Positions 38,229-48,015 of a stretch of DNA of 64,000 bases are shown one piece after another. Source of the DNA: Methanolobus zinderi. GTDB lineage: Archaea; Halobacteriota; Methanosarcinia; Methanosarcinales; Methanosarcinaceae. The position numbers and the translations under genes are program-made. A model generated the notes under the pieces. The model did not search any database. It had not been told where the DNA came from and saw only the letters and a program-made list of their open reading frames with translations. The number at the start of each line of letters is the position of its first letter. Positions within the stretch are counted from its first letter, which is position 1. The DNA is taken from the NCBI RefSeq assembly GCF_013388255.1, contig NZ_CP058215.1, positions 1,550,001-1,614,000 on the forward strand. The letters run 5' to 3'.

Positions 38229-38887
38229 GGACAGGCTGCTGAAGAAGGTCCGAGCTTGAGAAGGTAGTCTACCAGTTCCCTGTGATCCTGCAGGACAAGG
38301 TCTGCCTTTGAAAGCTTTTCAGAATCAAGATAGGTAGGTACTGCTATACAGCAGAGACCTGCCTTTTTGGCAGATTCCACACCCATGGGTGCATTTTCAA
38401 CTACAAGGCATTCATCCTTTGCAATACCGAGCTTTTCCACCGCCGTAAGGTATGGCTCAGGATGAGGTTTTCCGCGCTCAACATCATCTGCGCTAACAAG
38501 GATCTCGAAGATATCGGGAAACTCCCTGGCAATTATATCGTGAACAATCGGCCTGTCGGAGCCTGATACAACACACATGCGAAAATCATTGTTCATTGAT
38601 AGCAGGCATTCTCTGAGTCCGTCGAAAACCTTCAGTTCCACTATCCTGTTGAATTCCCGGATGTATCTATCAACAATATCATGGATATCATAACCAGAGG
38701 CATCGCCGGTTTCCTTCTCGATCAGGTAGGTGACTATATCCACTGTCCTCTCACCCTCTCTTTCGAAGATATCCTGCTTATCCATCTTCACGCCGATCTG
38801 ATCGAATATGTTCTGTACGGCTTGTGCATGATATGACATTGAATCCACGAGCACACCGTCCATATCGAATATTATAGCTTTTAGCAC
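38210..38887 (-). CDS. HAD-superfamily hydrolase (beta-phosphoglucomutase-like)
   Basis: In 225 residues, motif I is IIFDMDGVLVDS, motif II VVSGSD, the motif III lysine lies in ERGKPHPEPY and motif IV is LVVENAPMGVESAKKAG. This is the pattern of PGM-type phosphatases and phosphomutases; the substrate is not predictable. It starts at GTG 38887 with GAGGG just upstream. Its 3' end overlaps the convergent oxidoreductase. Confidence 0.9.
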   Translation of the reverse strand: MLKAIIFDMDGVLVDSMSYHAQAVQNIFDQIGVKMDKQDIFEREGERTVDIVTYLIEKETGDASGYDIHDIVDRYIREFNRIVELKVFDGLRECLLSMNNDFRMCVVSGSDRPIVHDIIAREFPDIFEILVSADDVERGKPHPEPYLTAVEKLGIAKDECLVVENAPMGVESAKKAGLCCIAVPTYLDSEKLSKADLVLQDHRELVDYLLKLGPSSAACPYSPKS

Positions 38888-38968
38888 ATATTTCCCTCAC
38901 ACTACTGCTGATATCGCATCTGTCTACATGGTCATACTATAAATACTAAAGTCCCGTAGAAAGAAAAC

Positions 38969-39631
38969 ATGAGACTGGATGCATATCTTGTGGAAATGGG
39001 CTACTTCAAGTCCAGGGCAAGGGCAAAGAATGCCATACGTGACGGTAATGTCAGAGTAGGCGGTAACGTGATGAAAAAACCCTCAAAGGATATCAGTGCC
39101 GAAGATGAGATAGAAGTGGAAGAAGGACTCGACATGCCAAAGGGCTATTTCAAGCTCAGAAAGATTCAGGAAGCATCCGGACTGATTGGTGAAAACGACA
39201 GCGTGCTCGATATTGGTTCCAGTGCGGGAGGCTTTCTTCTTTTCGCATCCGAGATAGCTGCGAGTGTCAGGGGTGTGGAATTCAGCAAGGATTTCAGATC
39301 GGAGCTGGGGAAGATAGCCTATGAAAAAAATAACGTATCCGTGATATTTGCAGATGCTTTCAGTTCACCACTTGAGGAGATATCTCCTGAGAAAGTTGAT
39401 GTGCTGCTTATTGATATGACACTTGAGCCCCTTGATTCTGTCAAGGCACTGGAAAGAATGCTGCCTTTAGTAAAGACCGGTGGAAAGTTCTTACTGGTCA
39501 TCAAGATTGAGAACCGGAAGAACCGAAAACCTATCCTTGCACGCATAGAGGACTGTGGTGTTAGGATACAGGATGTAATAGAGCCTGAACAAAAGGAGAT
39601 CTACATAGTAGGCGAGAAGACAGAAGAGTGA
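38969..39631 (+). CDS. S4-domain rRNA methyltransferase of TlyA/FtsJ type
   Basis: In 220 residues, an N-terminal S4 RNA-binding domain (RLDAYLVEMGYFKSRARAKNAIRDGNVRVGG) is followed by a Rossmann methyltransferase with SAM motif VLDIGSSAGGFLLF and a catalytic-type Lys region (FLLVIKIE). Probable 2'-O-ribose methylation of rRNA. ACTATAAATA lies about 28 bases upstream without a ribosome site, pointing to a leaderless mRNA. It is followed closely by the DUF2119 gene. Confidence 0.87.
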   Translation: MRLDAYLVEMGYFKSRARAKNAIRDGNVRVGGNVMKKPSKDISAEDEIEVEEGLDMPKGYFKLRKIQEASGLIGENDSVLDIGSSAGGFLLFASEIAASVRGVEFSKDFRSELGKIAYEKNNVSVIFADAFSSPLEEISPEKVDVLLIDMTLEPLDSVKALERMLPLVKTGGKFLLVIKIENRKNRKPILARIEDCGVRIQDVIEPEQKEIYIVGEKTEE

Positions 39632-39647
39632 CTTTCCGGAGGATTTG

Positions 39648-40268
39648 ATGTCATACAATATACTTGGTGATGGAAAACCGGTCCGCCTGTTTGTGGCAGG
39701 GTTACACGGGAACGAGTGGAAGGACACAACGGATATCCTGGAGAACATAGAAGCACCAGAAAAGGGAACACTTGTGACCATCCCACTTGTGAATAAGGGG
39801 AACTATATCTCTACACTGGATGCAAATTATTTTACTGAAATCGGGCAGGTTATAATCGATGCTGTTGAGGAACTCCAGCCCGATGTTTACATAGAACTGC
39901 ATTCCTATTCTGCCGAAAATCTGGAAAAACTCACAGAACCCGACAGGCTCCAGCGTGTGGGTGTGCCTGCCTTCAGCCGCCTGGACCATGATGTACTGCT
40001 TGGATCTGTGGCACCCTCAATTCGCAGGAACTATTTCCCGCAGGAAGCACTCTGCCTGACATTCGAGATACAGAAAGAGAACGCCCTTTCAAAACAGTAT
40101 GCCGCCAGGATAATAAACAGGATGAAGGAGTTCACATCAAGGGACGAGTTCATTGAGTGTATGCTCAGAAGATATCCGAAACAGGCAAGAAAAGCTATCG
40201 AAGATTACAGGAATTTTTACGGCCTGTCTGCTGATGAGCTTAAATATTATGAAGAGATCAGGAAATAG
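39648..40268 (+). CDS. DUF2119 family protein (aspartoacylase-like fold)
   Basis: The 206-residue archaeal protein has LFVAGLHGNEWKDT near the N-terminus, a zinc-ligand-like HGxE motif of succinylglutamate desuccinylase/aspartoacylase relatives, and VYIELHSYS as a second candidate metal site. CCGGAGG lies 5 bases before ATG 39648. It probably shares a transcript with the methyltransferase 16 bp upstream. Activity is unknown. Confidence 0.8.
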   Translation: MSYNILGDGKPVRLFVAGLHGNEWKDTTDILENIEAPEKGTLVTIPLVNKGNYISTLDANYFTEIGQVIIDAVEELQPDVYIELHSYSAENLEKLTEPDRLQRVGVPAFSRLDHDVLLGSVAPSIRRNYFPQEALCLTFEIQKENALSKQYAARIINRMKEFTSRDEFIECMLRRYPKQARKAIEDYRNFYGLSADELKYYEEIRK

Positions 40269-40315
40269 ACTTTAGAAAAGGTTGGAGGAAAAGAAAAGAG
40301 CCTCATGGCAGAACT

Positions 40316-40432
40316 TCAGATCACACCATGATAGCTGAACAGGGAATAGTATGCAAGCATTGCAAGTGCAAGTGTGGTCAGCATCGTGGCAAAGTTTGTG
40401 ATATCTGTTTTGTTGTAGTATTGTTCTGTCAT
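40316..40432 (-). CDS. 38-residue single-pass membrane microprotein
   Basis: A short reading frame encodes MTEQYYNKTDITNFATM followed by a hydrophobic helix (LTTLALAMLAYYSLFSY) and HGVI before TGA. Composition is typical of a real single-pass protein: polar N-terminus, clean transmembrane stretch, short tail. It has its own promoter-like region: a TATA-like TATTATATAG (minus strand, about 40462-40471) flanked by repeated operator-like boxes. No ribosome site is obvious. I do not know the family. It may modulate a membrane complex. Confidence 0.6.
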   Translation of the reverse strand: MTEQYYNKTDITNFATMLTTLALAMLAYYSLFSYHGVI

Positions 40433-40433
40433 G

Positions 40434-40499
40434 ATTTATCATGATACACTAGCAATTAAAACTATATAATACTTTTGCTTATTTATCATGATTAATCAT
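40434..40499 (-). promoter_or_regulatory. Promoter of the microprotein with paired operator-like repeats
   Basis: ATTTATCATGAT occurs at 40434-40445 and again at 40481-40492, bracketing a TATA-like element, and the second copy runs into the palindrome ATGATTAATCAT (40488-40499). Such flanking boxes suggest repression or tight control. Confidence 0.5.
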
Positions 40500-40631
40500 T
40501 CATCGGCCGAATTCTTTCCAAAATTTGAATTAAACAGCCAGCCCAAAAGCTACGCTTCAATATCCTGAAAATAAGCGCTGGAAAAGAGAAAAGAAAAAAG
40601 AAAAGTAGGCGATTAAGAGCTTTTAAGGCTC

Positions 40632-42263
40632 TTACATCATACCTGTCATATCGTAGTTGTGGACGTTATGTTCTGGCTTTACATCCATCATTTCCTGTTC
40701 CCTGGCACGGAGCATGTCGTCCACACGCAGGATCATGATAGCAACTTCAGCTGCTGACTTGATGGCCTGGGTCTTAACCCTCAGAGGATCAACGATTCCC
40801 ATGTCGATCATGTTCGCAACATCCCCGGTGCTGATGTCAAGACCGCCGTATTTCACATCGCCGTGGTTGGCACGCAGATGCAGGAGTGTGTCAATCGCAT
40901 CGAAACCGCAGTTCTCTGCTATAGCCCTTGGGACCTCTTCCACTGCAGATGCGAATGCATCGATGGCCATCTGCTCACGTCCTCCGATACTTGAGGCATA
41001 TGCACGCAGGTTCTGTGCGACCTCGATCTCTGAGGCTCCGCCGCCGGCTACGATAGTGCTGTCCTCGAACACGGATTTTACAACATGCAGGGCGTCATCG
41101 AATACACGCTCAACATTATCTGTTACGTGCTCTGAACCTCCCTTGATGAGGATAGTCATGGTCCTTGACTGCTTGAAACCCTTGATATAGGTCTTCTCCT
41201 CGTGGAGGTCTTCCTGTTCCACAAGTTCTGCAAATCCAAGGTCGTCTGATGTGATGTCCTGTACATTCCTCACAAGTGAAGCACCGGTGGAGTAGGAAAG
41301 TGCCTCCATGTCCTCGTCATTGACACGCCTTGTGGCATATACGCCTGCTTCCTTGAAGAAGTGCAGTGCATAGTCATCAAGGTTCTTGGAACAGAATACC
41401 ACATTGGCACCTGTGTCGATGATCTTCTGGATTATCCTTCTGAAATTAGCCTTTTCCTGTTCCTTGAACTCAAAGAGCTGTTCAGCCCTGTCCACATGCA
41501 GCTTTGACTTGGTAGTTGTCTTGCCGAATGTGAGTTCGGTGTCAATAAGTGCTATCTTTGCATTCTCTATCCTGTGAGGCATCTCCATGTGAAGGGCCTC
41601 TTTTCTGATAGCAATGCCGTTTATAAGCTCTGTATCATCGATACTGCCACCGATCTCCTTTGCGATCACGATGTCATCGTCGACATTGACCTCGCCATCG
41701 TTCTCGATTGCAAATACAGCATCCACACAGATCTTTGCAAGGTGTGCACTTGCCATCTCGGATGCTTTTCCGGTGATAGAGGTCAGTGCTATCTTCTCAA
41801 GTATTTCCCTGTCATCTTTCTTGACATCCATGGAATAGTCCTTCAGTACCTGAAGGGCTTTCTCAGTTGCCATACTGTATCCCTTGACAATGATGGTAGG
41901 ATGAACACCCTGGGTGATCATATCCTGTGCTTTTTCAAGCAGTGCACCGGCCATGACCACAGCACTGGTTGTACCATCGCCAGCTGACTTCTCCTGTGTC
42001 TTTGCGACTTCCACAACCATCTTTGCTGTGGGATGTTCTATATCCATTTCATCAAGAATAGTCGCACCATCGTTTGTGAGAGTGATATCTCCCATGATAT
42101 TCACGAGCATCTTGTCCATTCCTTTTGGACCAAGAGTGGATCTTACTATCTTTGCAACAGCCTGTGCTGATGCGATATTTACTGATAATGCATCTTTTCC
42201 GCTAGTGCGCTCTTTACTTGGATCAACAATTATTACGGGCTGACCGCCACTTTGTCCTGCCAT
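40632..42263 (-). CDS. Thermosome subunit (group II chaperonin)
   Basis: The 543-residue chaperonin folds proteins in an ATP-driven double-ring chamber. Signatures: [33 protein letters not shown] (ATP phosphate loop) and [15 protein letters not shown] 42263 is chosen because GGAGGT lies 8 bases upstream; the frame continues eight codons further. The C-terminus ends [12 protein letters not shown], the usual mobile tail. A divergent chaperonin homologue lies at 53152. Confidence 0.96.
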   Translation of the reverse strand: MAGQSGGQPVIIVDPSKERTSGKDALSVNIASAQAVAKIVRSTLGPKGMDKMLVNIMGDITLTNDGATILDEMDIEHPTAKMVVEVAKTQEKSAGDGTTSAVVMAGALLEKAQDMITQGVHPTIIVKGYSMATEKALQVLKDYSMDVKKDDREILEKIALTSITGKASEMASAHLAKICVDAVFAIENDGEVNVDDDIVIAKEIGGSIDDTELINGIAIRKEALHMEMPHRIENAKIALIDTELTFGKTTTKSKLHVDRAEQLFEFKEQEKANFRRIIQKIIDTGANVVFCSKNLDDYALHFFKEAGVYATRRVNDEDMEALSYSTGASLVRNVQDITSDDLGFAELVEQEDLHEEKTYIKGFKQSRTMTILIKGGSEHVTDNVERVFDDALHVVKSVFEDSTIVAGGGASEIEVAQNLRAYASSIGGREQMAIDAFASAVEEVPRAIAENCGFDAIDTLLHLRANHGDVKYGGLDISTGDVANMIDMGIVDPLRVKTQAIKSAAEVAIMILRVDDMLRAREQEMMDVKPEHNVHNYDMTGMM

Positions 42264-42413
42264 GCTTCCAGACCTCCGATAAACCATATTAAATTCATGT
42301 CTAATTAAGTATGAGTGAAACTAACTGTGTGTGGTTCTATAAAAAGGTAACGAGTTGCCGAAGCAATTGCCTGGCTTCAAAACCTTTAACATATAAAGGG
42401 CCGTTTTCCGACT

Positions 42414-43217
42414 ATGCTCACTTTCATAGGACTGGGTCTTTTTGATGAAAAAGATATCTCTGTAAAGGGACTTGAGGCGATAAGAAAAGCAGATATGGTC
42501 TTTGCGGAGTTCTATACCTCGGTACTCATGGGTACCACTGTTGAAAGGCTTGAAGAATTATATGGGAAAAAGGTTCACGTACTCTTAAGAGAGGATGTGG
42601 AACAGAATCCCGACTGGATAGAACACGCAAAGGAGAAAGATGTGGTTTTTCTTACCGGAGGGGACACCATGGTCTCGACTACCCATGTGGACCTTCGCCT
42701 GAGGGCGCAGGATGCGGGTATTGAAACAAAGCTCATCCACGGAGCATCCATTGCGTCGGCCATCTGCGGGCTGTCCGGTCTACAGAACTATCGTTTCGGT
42801 AAAGCCTCCACAATACCACACCCATATACAAGCAGCCGGGGAAGAACAATCATATCGGAAACCCCCTATGACACAATCAAAGCAAACAAAGAAAGGGATA
42901 TGCACACCCTTATCTTCCTTGACATTGACAGAGAAAAGGGATACATGACCGTAAATCAGGCAATGGAGCTTCTGCTTGAAGTGGAAGAGCGAAGGGGAGA
43001 AGGAGTAATGGAAAATGCCATTACCGTGGGCATTGCACGGGCAGGTTCACCTGGACCGATTGTCAAGGCAGATTATATACACAAATTAAAGGATCATGAT
43101 TTCGGAGGACCGCTGCATATTGTCGTGATCCCCGCAGATCTGCACTTCATCGAGGCCGAAGCGCTAGTAAAACTTGCAGGTGCTCCAACTGAGATCATGT
43201 CAACTGTTGAAGATTGA
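42414..43217 (+). CDS. dphB: Diphthine synthase
   Basis: It makes the trimethylated or tetramethylated diphthamide intermediate on elongation factor 2 using SAM. The 267-residue tetrapyrrole-methylase-fold protein shows LTFIGLGLFDEKDISVKGL, the SAM region LTGGDTMVSTTH, and IHGASIASAICGLSGLQNYRFG. ATATAAAG about 20-25 bases upstream and no ribosome site suggest a leaderless mRNA. It is divergent from the thermosome gene. Confidence 0.96.
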   Translation: MLTFIGLGLFDEKDISVKGLEAIRKADMVFAEFYTSVLMGTTVERLEELYGKKVHVLLREDVEQNPDWIEHAKEKDVVFLTGGDTMVSTTHVDLRLRAQDAGIETKLIHGASIASAICGLSGLQNYRFGKASTIPHPYTSSRGRTIISETPYDTIKANKERDMHTLIFLDIDREKGYMTVNQAMELLLEVEERRGEGVMENAITVGIARAGSPGPIVKADYIHKLKDHDFGGPLHIVVIPADLHFIEAEALVKLAGAPTEIMSTVED

Positions 43218-43293
43218 AAATTATAATACCGGGGGAAATATAATAATACAACCCGTACATATTAGCAGCAACCAAGAATTTGAGGGATGAAAA

Positions 43294-44988
43294 ATGGTTC
43301 GAGGTTCAGTAGGAGTTATCTTTGGAGAGACAGGTACCCTGGATTTTAAGATGCTTGTGTCGGACAGCACCGCCGTTCACAGGGGTGCATATGTCAAGGC
43401 ATGGCATGAAACCGATGGATGGGTACTTGCTCAGGTAATGAATATCACAAGATCGAGTGATTCTTTTACAATAGAAGAGGCAAAAGCAGGTCAGAGAAAA
43501 GACAAAAGTGACGACCGCATAGTAGCGGAAGCAATCGTAATAGGTACCCGTGACAATGATGGCATGCTCAGATCACCTGTCATTCCATTCAGCCCGGGTG
43601 ATCTGATATATGTTGCAGACGAGGGATTGATCCGGTCAGTGCTGGGACTTGTGGGAAAGGATATGAACATAGGCATGCTTGAAGGCACAGGAATAAAGGT
43701 TCAGTTAAGTGTCAACAGCCTTGTGCAGAAGCACTGCAGCATCCTTGCCAAGACCGGTAGCGGAAAATCCTATACTGCCGCCGTGATCCTTGAAGAACTC
43801 ATCGACAGGGACATACCGCTTCTTATTATCGACCCGCACAGTGAATACGCTTCACTCAAAACGGAAGCAACGGATGATCAGGAAGTATTCAAAAAGTACG
43901 GGGTCACACCAAAATCATATGCGGACAGGGTCAAAGTATACACACCCGCAAACAGGGCAATAAACCCGGATGCAGACGAGGTATTCCGTCTTAACGGGAT
44001 GAACCTTACAGTAAAGGATCTGACATCCATTTTCCCTGACAATTTCTCGACAACACATACGGGTATTCTCTATGAGGCCATACAGAGCCTGCGGGCTGAA
44101 ATGGAGACCTATACCATCGATGACATCATATTTGCCGTGAGCAACGACAAGAGCAAGGCAAAATGGACTGTCATCAACATGCTTGAAACAATCAAGGAAA
44201 CGGATATCCTGTCACCAAACCCGACACCCATAGAAGCTCTTGTGCAGAAGGGCAAGGTTGCGATACTTGATTTCAAGGGCGTGCCTCCTGACATACAGAG
44301 TATGATCGTGGCACAGTTGTGTTCAAATCTGTTCGAGGCTAGAAAGCTGGACAAGGTCCCGCCCGGTATGCTCGTGGTTGAGGAAGCACACAACTATGCA
44401 CCGGAAAAGGGGTTCAGCAAGACTGTCAGTACGGACATCCTGAGAACAATCGCATCAGAAGGAAGGAAATTCGGTCTTGGGATGATGGTCATATCCCAGC
44501 GTCCTGCGAGGATAGACAAGAACGTGCTTTCCCAGTGTGGTACGCAGATCATCATGAAGGTGACAAACCCCAATGACCTCAAAGCCATAAGCAAGGGACT
44601 GGAAGGGGTAAATTCCTATGTGGAAGATGAGCTTATGCGACTGCCGCCAGGTGTTGCCATGCTTGTGAGCACGGAAATTGAGAGACCTGTGCTTGTGGAC
44701 ATACGCATACGCAGATCCAAGCATGGTGGCGAATCGGTCAACGTGCTCAAGGCAGCGCAGACCATGAGCCCTCCACCTCCACCACCATCTGCGACGAAGA
44801 TCCCGACTGTGGAGGAGAGCAGAGCTCAGATTCCTGAAACACCTGCAGCTCAGCCACCTGTTGTAGAGACTGCAGATGTTGAAGAAGAAACTGTTAAGAA
44901 GACACCACCTCCGAAGAGAAAGCCGTCCCGTCCCCCTAAAAATGAAGGTGGAAAGCTGTTCACCAAAATATTTGGTGGCGGAAAATAA
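43294..44988 (+). CDS. herA: HerA-type DNA translocase/helicase
   Basis: HerA forms hexamers that, with nuclease NurA and Mre11-Rad50, resect DNA ends. The 564-residue protein has an N-terminal HAS-barrel (VGVIFGETGTLDFKMLV), Walker A AKTGSGKSYTAAVI (about 153-166), IIDPHSEYASL, Walker B MLVVEEAHNY and the arginine-finger region ISQRPARIDKNVLSQC. The last 75 residues are a Pro-rich disordered tail with a basic end. NurA is not adjacent, so it may lie elsewhere or this is a HerA-like paralogue. Confidence 0.88.
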   Translation: MVRGSVGVIFGETGTLDFKMLVSDSTAVHRGAYVKAWHETDGWVLAQVMNITRSSDSFTIEEAKAGQRKDKSDDRIVAEAIVIGTRDNDGMLRSPVIPFSPGDLIYVADEGLIRSVLGLVGKDMNIGMLEGTGIKVQLSVNSLVQKHCSILAKTGSGKSYTAAVILEELIDRDIPLLIIDPHSEYASLKTEATDDQEVFKKYGVTPKSYADRVKVYTPANRAINPDADEVFRLNGMNLTVKDLTSIFPDNFSTTHTGILYEAIQSLRAEMETYTIDDIIFAVSNDKSKAKWTVINMLETIKETDILSPNPTPIEALVQKGKVAILDFKGVPPDIQSMIVAQLCSNLFEARKLDKVPPGMLVVEEAHNYAPEKGFSKTVSTDILRTIASEGRKFGLGMMVISQRPARIDKNVLSQCGTQIIMKVTNPNDLKAISKGLEGVNSYVEDELMRLPPGVAMLVSTEIERPVLVDIRIRRSKHGGESVNVLKAAQTMSPPPPPPSATKIPTVEESRAQIPETPAAQPPVVETADVEEETVKKTPPPKRKPSRPPKNEGGKLFTKIFGGGK

Positions 44989-45005
44989 TATGAGTGGATG
45001 TTGTC

Positions 45006-45287
45006 ATGGCTGCGGATCTGAATGAAAAGGTCAAAAGATATGAAAGACTGCTAAGGGAAGCGCTGGAGAAAGCTGAAGTTGCTCCCATCAAGCAGTCACA
45101 TATGTACAGGATAGCCGGGGATTATCGCACCATGGCAACTTCATACTACAATGACGGCCTGCATTTCATGGAGACCGATGATCCTGTGAATGCACTTGTA
45201 TGTTTCAGTTACGGTCATGCATGGCTGGACGCAGGTGCACGTCTTGGCCTTTTCGATGTTGATGATGATGTATTATTTACCATTTAA
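45006..45287 (+). CDS. DUF357 family protein
   Basis: This 93-residue helical protein has the DUF357 pattern: KVKRYERLLREALEKAEV and YYNDGLHFMETDDPVNALVCFSYGHAWLDAGARLGLF, a TPR-like helix pair. ATG 45006 is taken; GTG 44994 is an in-frame alternative. It starts 17 bp after herA on the same strand, so is probably co-transcribed. Function unknown. Confidence 0.82.
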   Translation: MAADLNEKVKRYERLLREALEKAEVAPIKQSHMYRIAGDYRTMATSYYNDGLHFMETDDPVNALVCFSYGHAWLDAGARLGLFDVDDDVLFTI

Positions 45288-45465
45288 GTGGTAAGTTGAA
45301 TTGAAGAATGAACTTGCAATAAATAAGCAGAGTTCATATACACTTTTATTACACAGAGTAATGAATATTCTTTGACCATTTGATATATTAGACATTAAGT
45401 AATAGCATTCATTCCTTAGATGTATTCCCGGATATTTAGTTGATAAAATTATATGATGGTAATAA

Positions 45466-48006
45466 ATGACACAACTCGATGTAAATTCGGAAATTGCAAA
45501 AGTTATCAATGACAGCCCTGTAACAATTTTCATATGGAAGCCCGAAAACGGGTGGCCAGTGGAATTTGTCTCAGAAAACGTCAGACAATTTGGATACTCA
45601 TCCGATGATTTTCTTTCTGGCAAATTAAAATATGAAGATATTATCCATCCTGATGACATTGAAAGAGTACGTAGAGAGGTTACCGAATACTCTGAAGCAA
45701 ATGTTGATAATTTCACCCAGGAATACAGAATACTGACAGCATCGGGTGAGATTCGGTGCATTGATGACAGAACAATTATCAGAAGGTATGATGATGGTAA
45801 TATCCAGTACTATGAAGGTATTATTCTGGATATAAGCCAGAGAAAACTCTCTGAAACAATAATTGATTGCCGTAACCAGGTTCTTGAAGCTCTGGCTTCG
45901 GGTGAAACTCTGAATGAGATTCTTACACGTCTGGTGAAATCCACTAAAAAAATTATACCGGAAGCTATCAGTTTTGTCATGCTACTGGACGAGGAAAAGA
46001 AACATCTTGTTCATGCTATTTCTCCCGATCTTCCGGATTTCTACAAAAAAGCCATTGAAGGACTACCCATAGGTGAAGGCATAGGTTCCTGCTCAACTGC
46101 TGTTTACACCGGTAAAAGGGTTATTGTAGAGGATATAATGGAGCATCCTTACTGGGAAGACCTCAAGGATATTGCAGCCCGTGCAGGCTTTAGGGCCAGT
46201 TGTTGCGAACCCCTGATAAGTTCGAACAATGAAGTCTTTGGGACATTCGGGATGTACTTCCGCGAGCCACACACGCCTACAAAGGAAGAGATCGATATCC
46301 TCAAAGCAAACGCCAATCTTGCAGCTATCGCGATAAACAACAAGATGGTATTGGATAACGCTCTTGAATCTGAACGCAAACTTAAGATCATTTTCAACAA
46401 TGTAAACGATCAGATATATATCAGCGAACTAAACGGGAAAACTATTGCTGTGAACCAGGCTGTAGTAGATACACTGGATTACAGCAGGGAAGAGATGTTA
46501 AGTTCATACCCTTGCGATATCGTTCCGTCAGAAGATGTGCACCGCGTATCAAAACTGATGAAGGAGATCGAAACTGACGGAAGAGCGATATATGAAACCG
46601 AGGCGATACATAAGAATGGAAGGAAGATACCGCTGGAAATCAGTGCACGATTCATAATCTATGATGGGAAAAAAGCCATCCTGTCCGTTGCCAGAAACAT
46701 CAGTGAGCGCAAAAGAGCCGAAAAGAAGCGCCGTCTTGAAGAGGAGAGGCTTGAAGCTCTTGTTAAGCTTAACAGTATGACAGGTGCATCATTGGATGAG
46801 ATCACAGACTTTGCAAGGGAAGAAGCCGTAAGACTTACTGAAAGTTCACTTGGATACCTTGCATTTATGAATGCTGACGAAACCGCACTCATTATGCATT
46901 CCTGGTCTGAAGGTGCCATGAAGGAATGTGGTATCAAGAACAAACGCTTCGTATATCCCATAAAGACCACCGGCCTGTGGGGTGAAGCAGTAAGGCAGCG
47001 CAGACCTATAATAACAAATGAGTACTCACTTCCCAGTCCTATGAAAAAAGGATACCCCGAGGATCATGTCAGGCTTACAAGACACATGAATATTCCGATC
47101 TTCGATGGTGATCACATCGTAGCAGTTGCCGGTGTTGGAAATAAAGAAGAGGATTACGATGAATCAGATCTGCGCCAGCTTACCTTACTGATGCAGGGTA
47201 TGTGGAACCTCATTCAAAGAAAACAGATCGAAGATGCCTTAAAACAATATTCCGATGAACTGAAGGTGGCAAATGAGGAACTAAGGTCTGTCAGCATAAT
47301 GAAAACAGAATTTATCGCGGAAAGGATGGGACTTGAACACACACACGAACTCCCGGAGTGCAGTATCCTTCACGATGAAATGATCCGGGCCATTGATGAC
47401 CAGCAGGCCAAGTCCATCAATTCTGTATTGCTAAACTCTGAAAGATTAAAACGCATGGTAAATTCACTTATTTATATGAGTCAGGAGCAGGCAGGAAAGC
47501 TAAAATATGATTTTTCCCGGATACAACTGAACAAACTGATATCAGAAGCTGTGATGGATCTTATTTTACTGATAGATGAGAAAGGAATCGAGCTTGAAGT
47601 GAATGTACCTGACGGACTGCCACCGATAAGAGCTGATAAAGCTAAACTGACAGAAACATTGATTATCCTTATAGATAATGCGGTCAAATTTACTCCTGAA
47701 GGTGGAATGATAAACGTTGATCTAAGTGAAGAAAATGACCATCTGCACCTGAGGATAGCTGATACGGGACCAGGCATACAGAAAGACCTTATACCACATA
47801 TTTTCCAGAAATTCTATCAGATGGAGGATGCTATGAGTCGAATGTACCAGGGACTTGAGTCCGGCCTGTACATCTGTAAGGATATAATCCTTGAACATAA
47901 AGGCGAGATATGGATCGAAAGTAAAAAGGGTAAAGGAACAACATTCCACATAAGACTTCCAGTGGAAAGTCCGGAAGAGGATTCCTCACGAATTTCCAAA
48001 AAATGA
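45466..48006 (+). CDS. PAS-GAF-PAS-GAF sensor kinase of the methanogen Ms-type
   Basis: The 846-residue soluble sensor has PAS (about 8-125), GAF (about 130-300; GIGSCSTAVYTGKRVIVEDI), PAS (about 305-420), a second GAF (about 430-590) and a C-terminal HATPase with N-box IDNAVKFTPEGG and G-box DTGPGI. The usual SHELRTP phosphoacceptor is missing; residues about 612-680 (KTEFIAERMGLEHTHELPE...) occupy its place. MsmS of Methanosarcina acetivorans has a similar layout and binds heme through a Cys of a GAF domain; Cys488 (MKECGIK) is a candidate. It lies ten bases before an Msr-type regulator and upstream of the methyltransferases. Confidence 0.86.
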   Translation: MTQLDVNSEIAKVINDSPVTIFIWKPENGWPVEFVSENVRQFGYSSDDFLSGKLKYEDIIHPDDIERVRREVTEYSEANVDNFTQEYRILTASGEIRCIDDRTIIRRYDDGNIQYYEGIILDISQRKLSETIIDCRNQVLEALASGETLNEILTRLVKSTKKIIPEAISFVMLLDEEKKHLVHAISPDLPDFYKKAIEGLPIGEGIGSCSTAVYTGKRVIVEDIMEHPYWEDLKDIAARAGFRASCCEPLISSNNEVFGTFGMYFREPHTPTKEEIDILKANANLAAIAINNKMVLDNALESERKLKIIFNNVNDQIYISELNGKTIAVNQAVVDTLDYSREEMLSSYPCDIVPSEDVHRVSKLMKEIETDGRAIYETEAIHKNGRKIPLEISARFIIYDGKKAILSVARNISERKRAEKKRRLEEERLEALVKLNSMTGASLDEITDFAREEAVRLTESSLGYLAFMNADETALIMHSWSEGAMKECGIKNKRFVYPIKTTGLWGEAVRQRRPIITNEYSLPSPMKKGYPEDHVRLTRHMNIPIFDGDHIVAVAGVGNKEEDYDESDLRQLTLLMQGMWNLIQRKQIEDALKQYSDELKVANEELRSVSIMKTEFIAERMGLEHTHELPECSILHDEMIRAIDDQQAKSINSVLLNSERLKRMVNSLIYMSQEQAGKLKYDFSRIQLNKLISEAVMDLILLIDEKGIELEVNVPDGLPPIRADKAKLTETLIILIDNAVKFTPEGGMINVDLSEENDHLHLRIADTGPGIQKDLIPHIFQKFYQMEDAMSRMYQGLESGLYICKDIILEHKGEIWIESKKGKGTTFHIRLPVESPEEDSSRISKK

Positions 48007-48015
48007 GATGATAAA

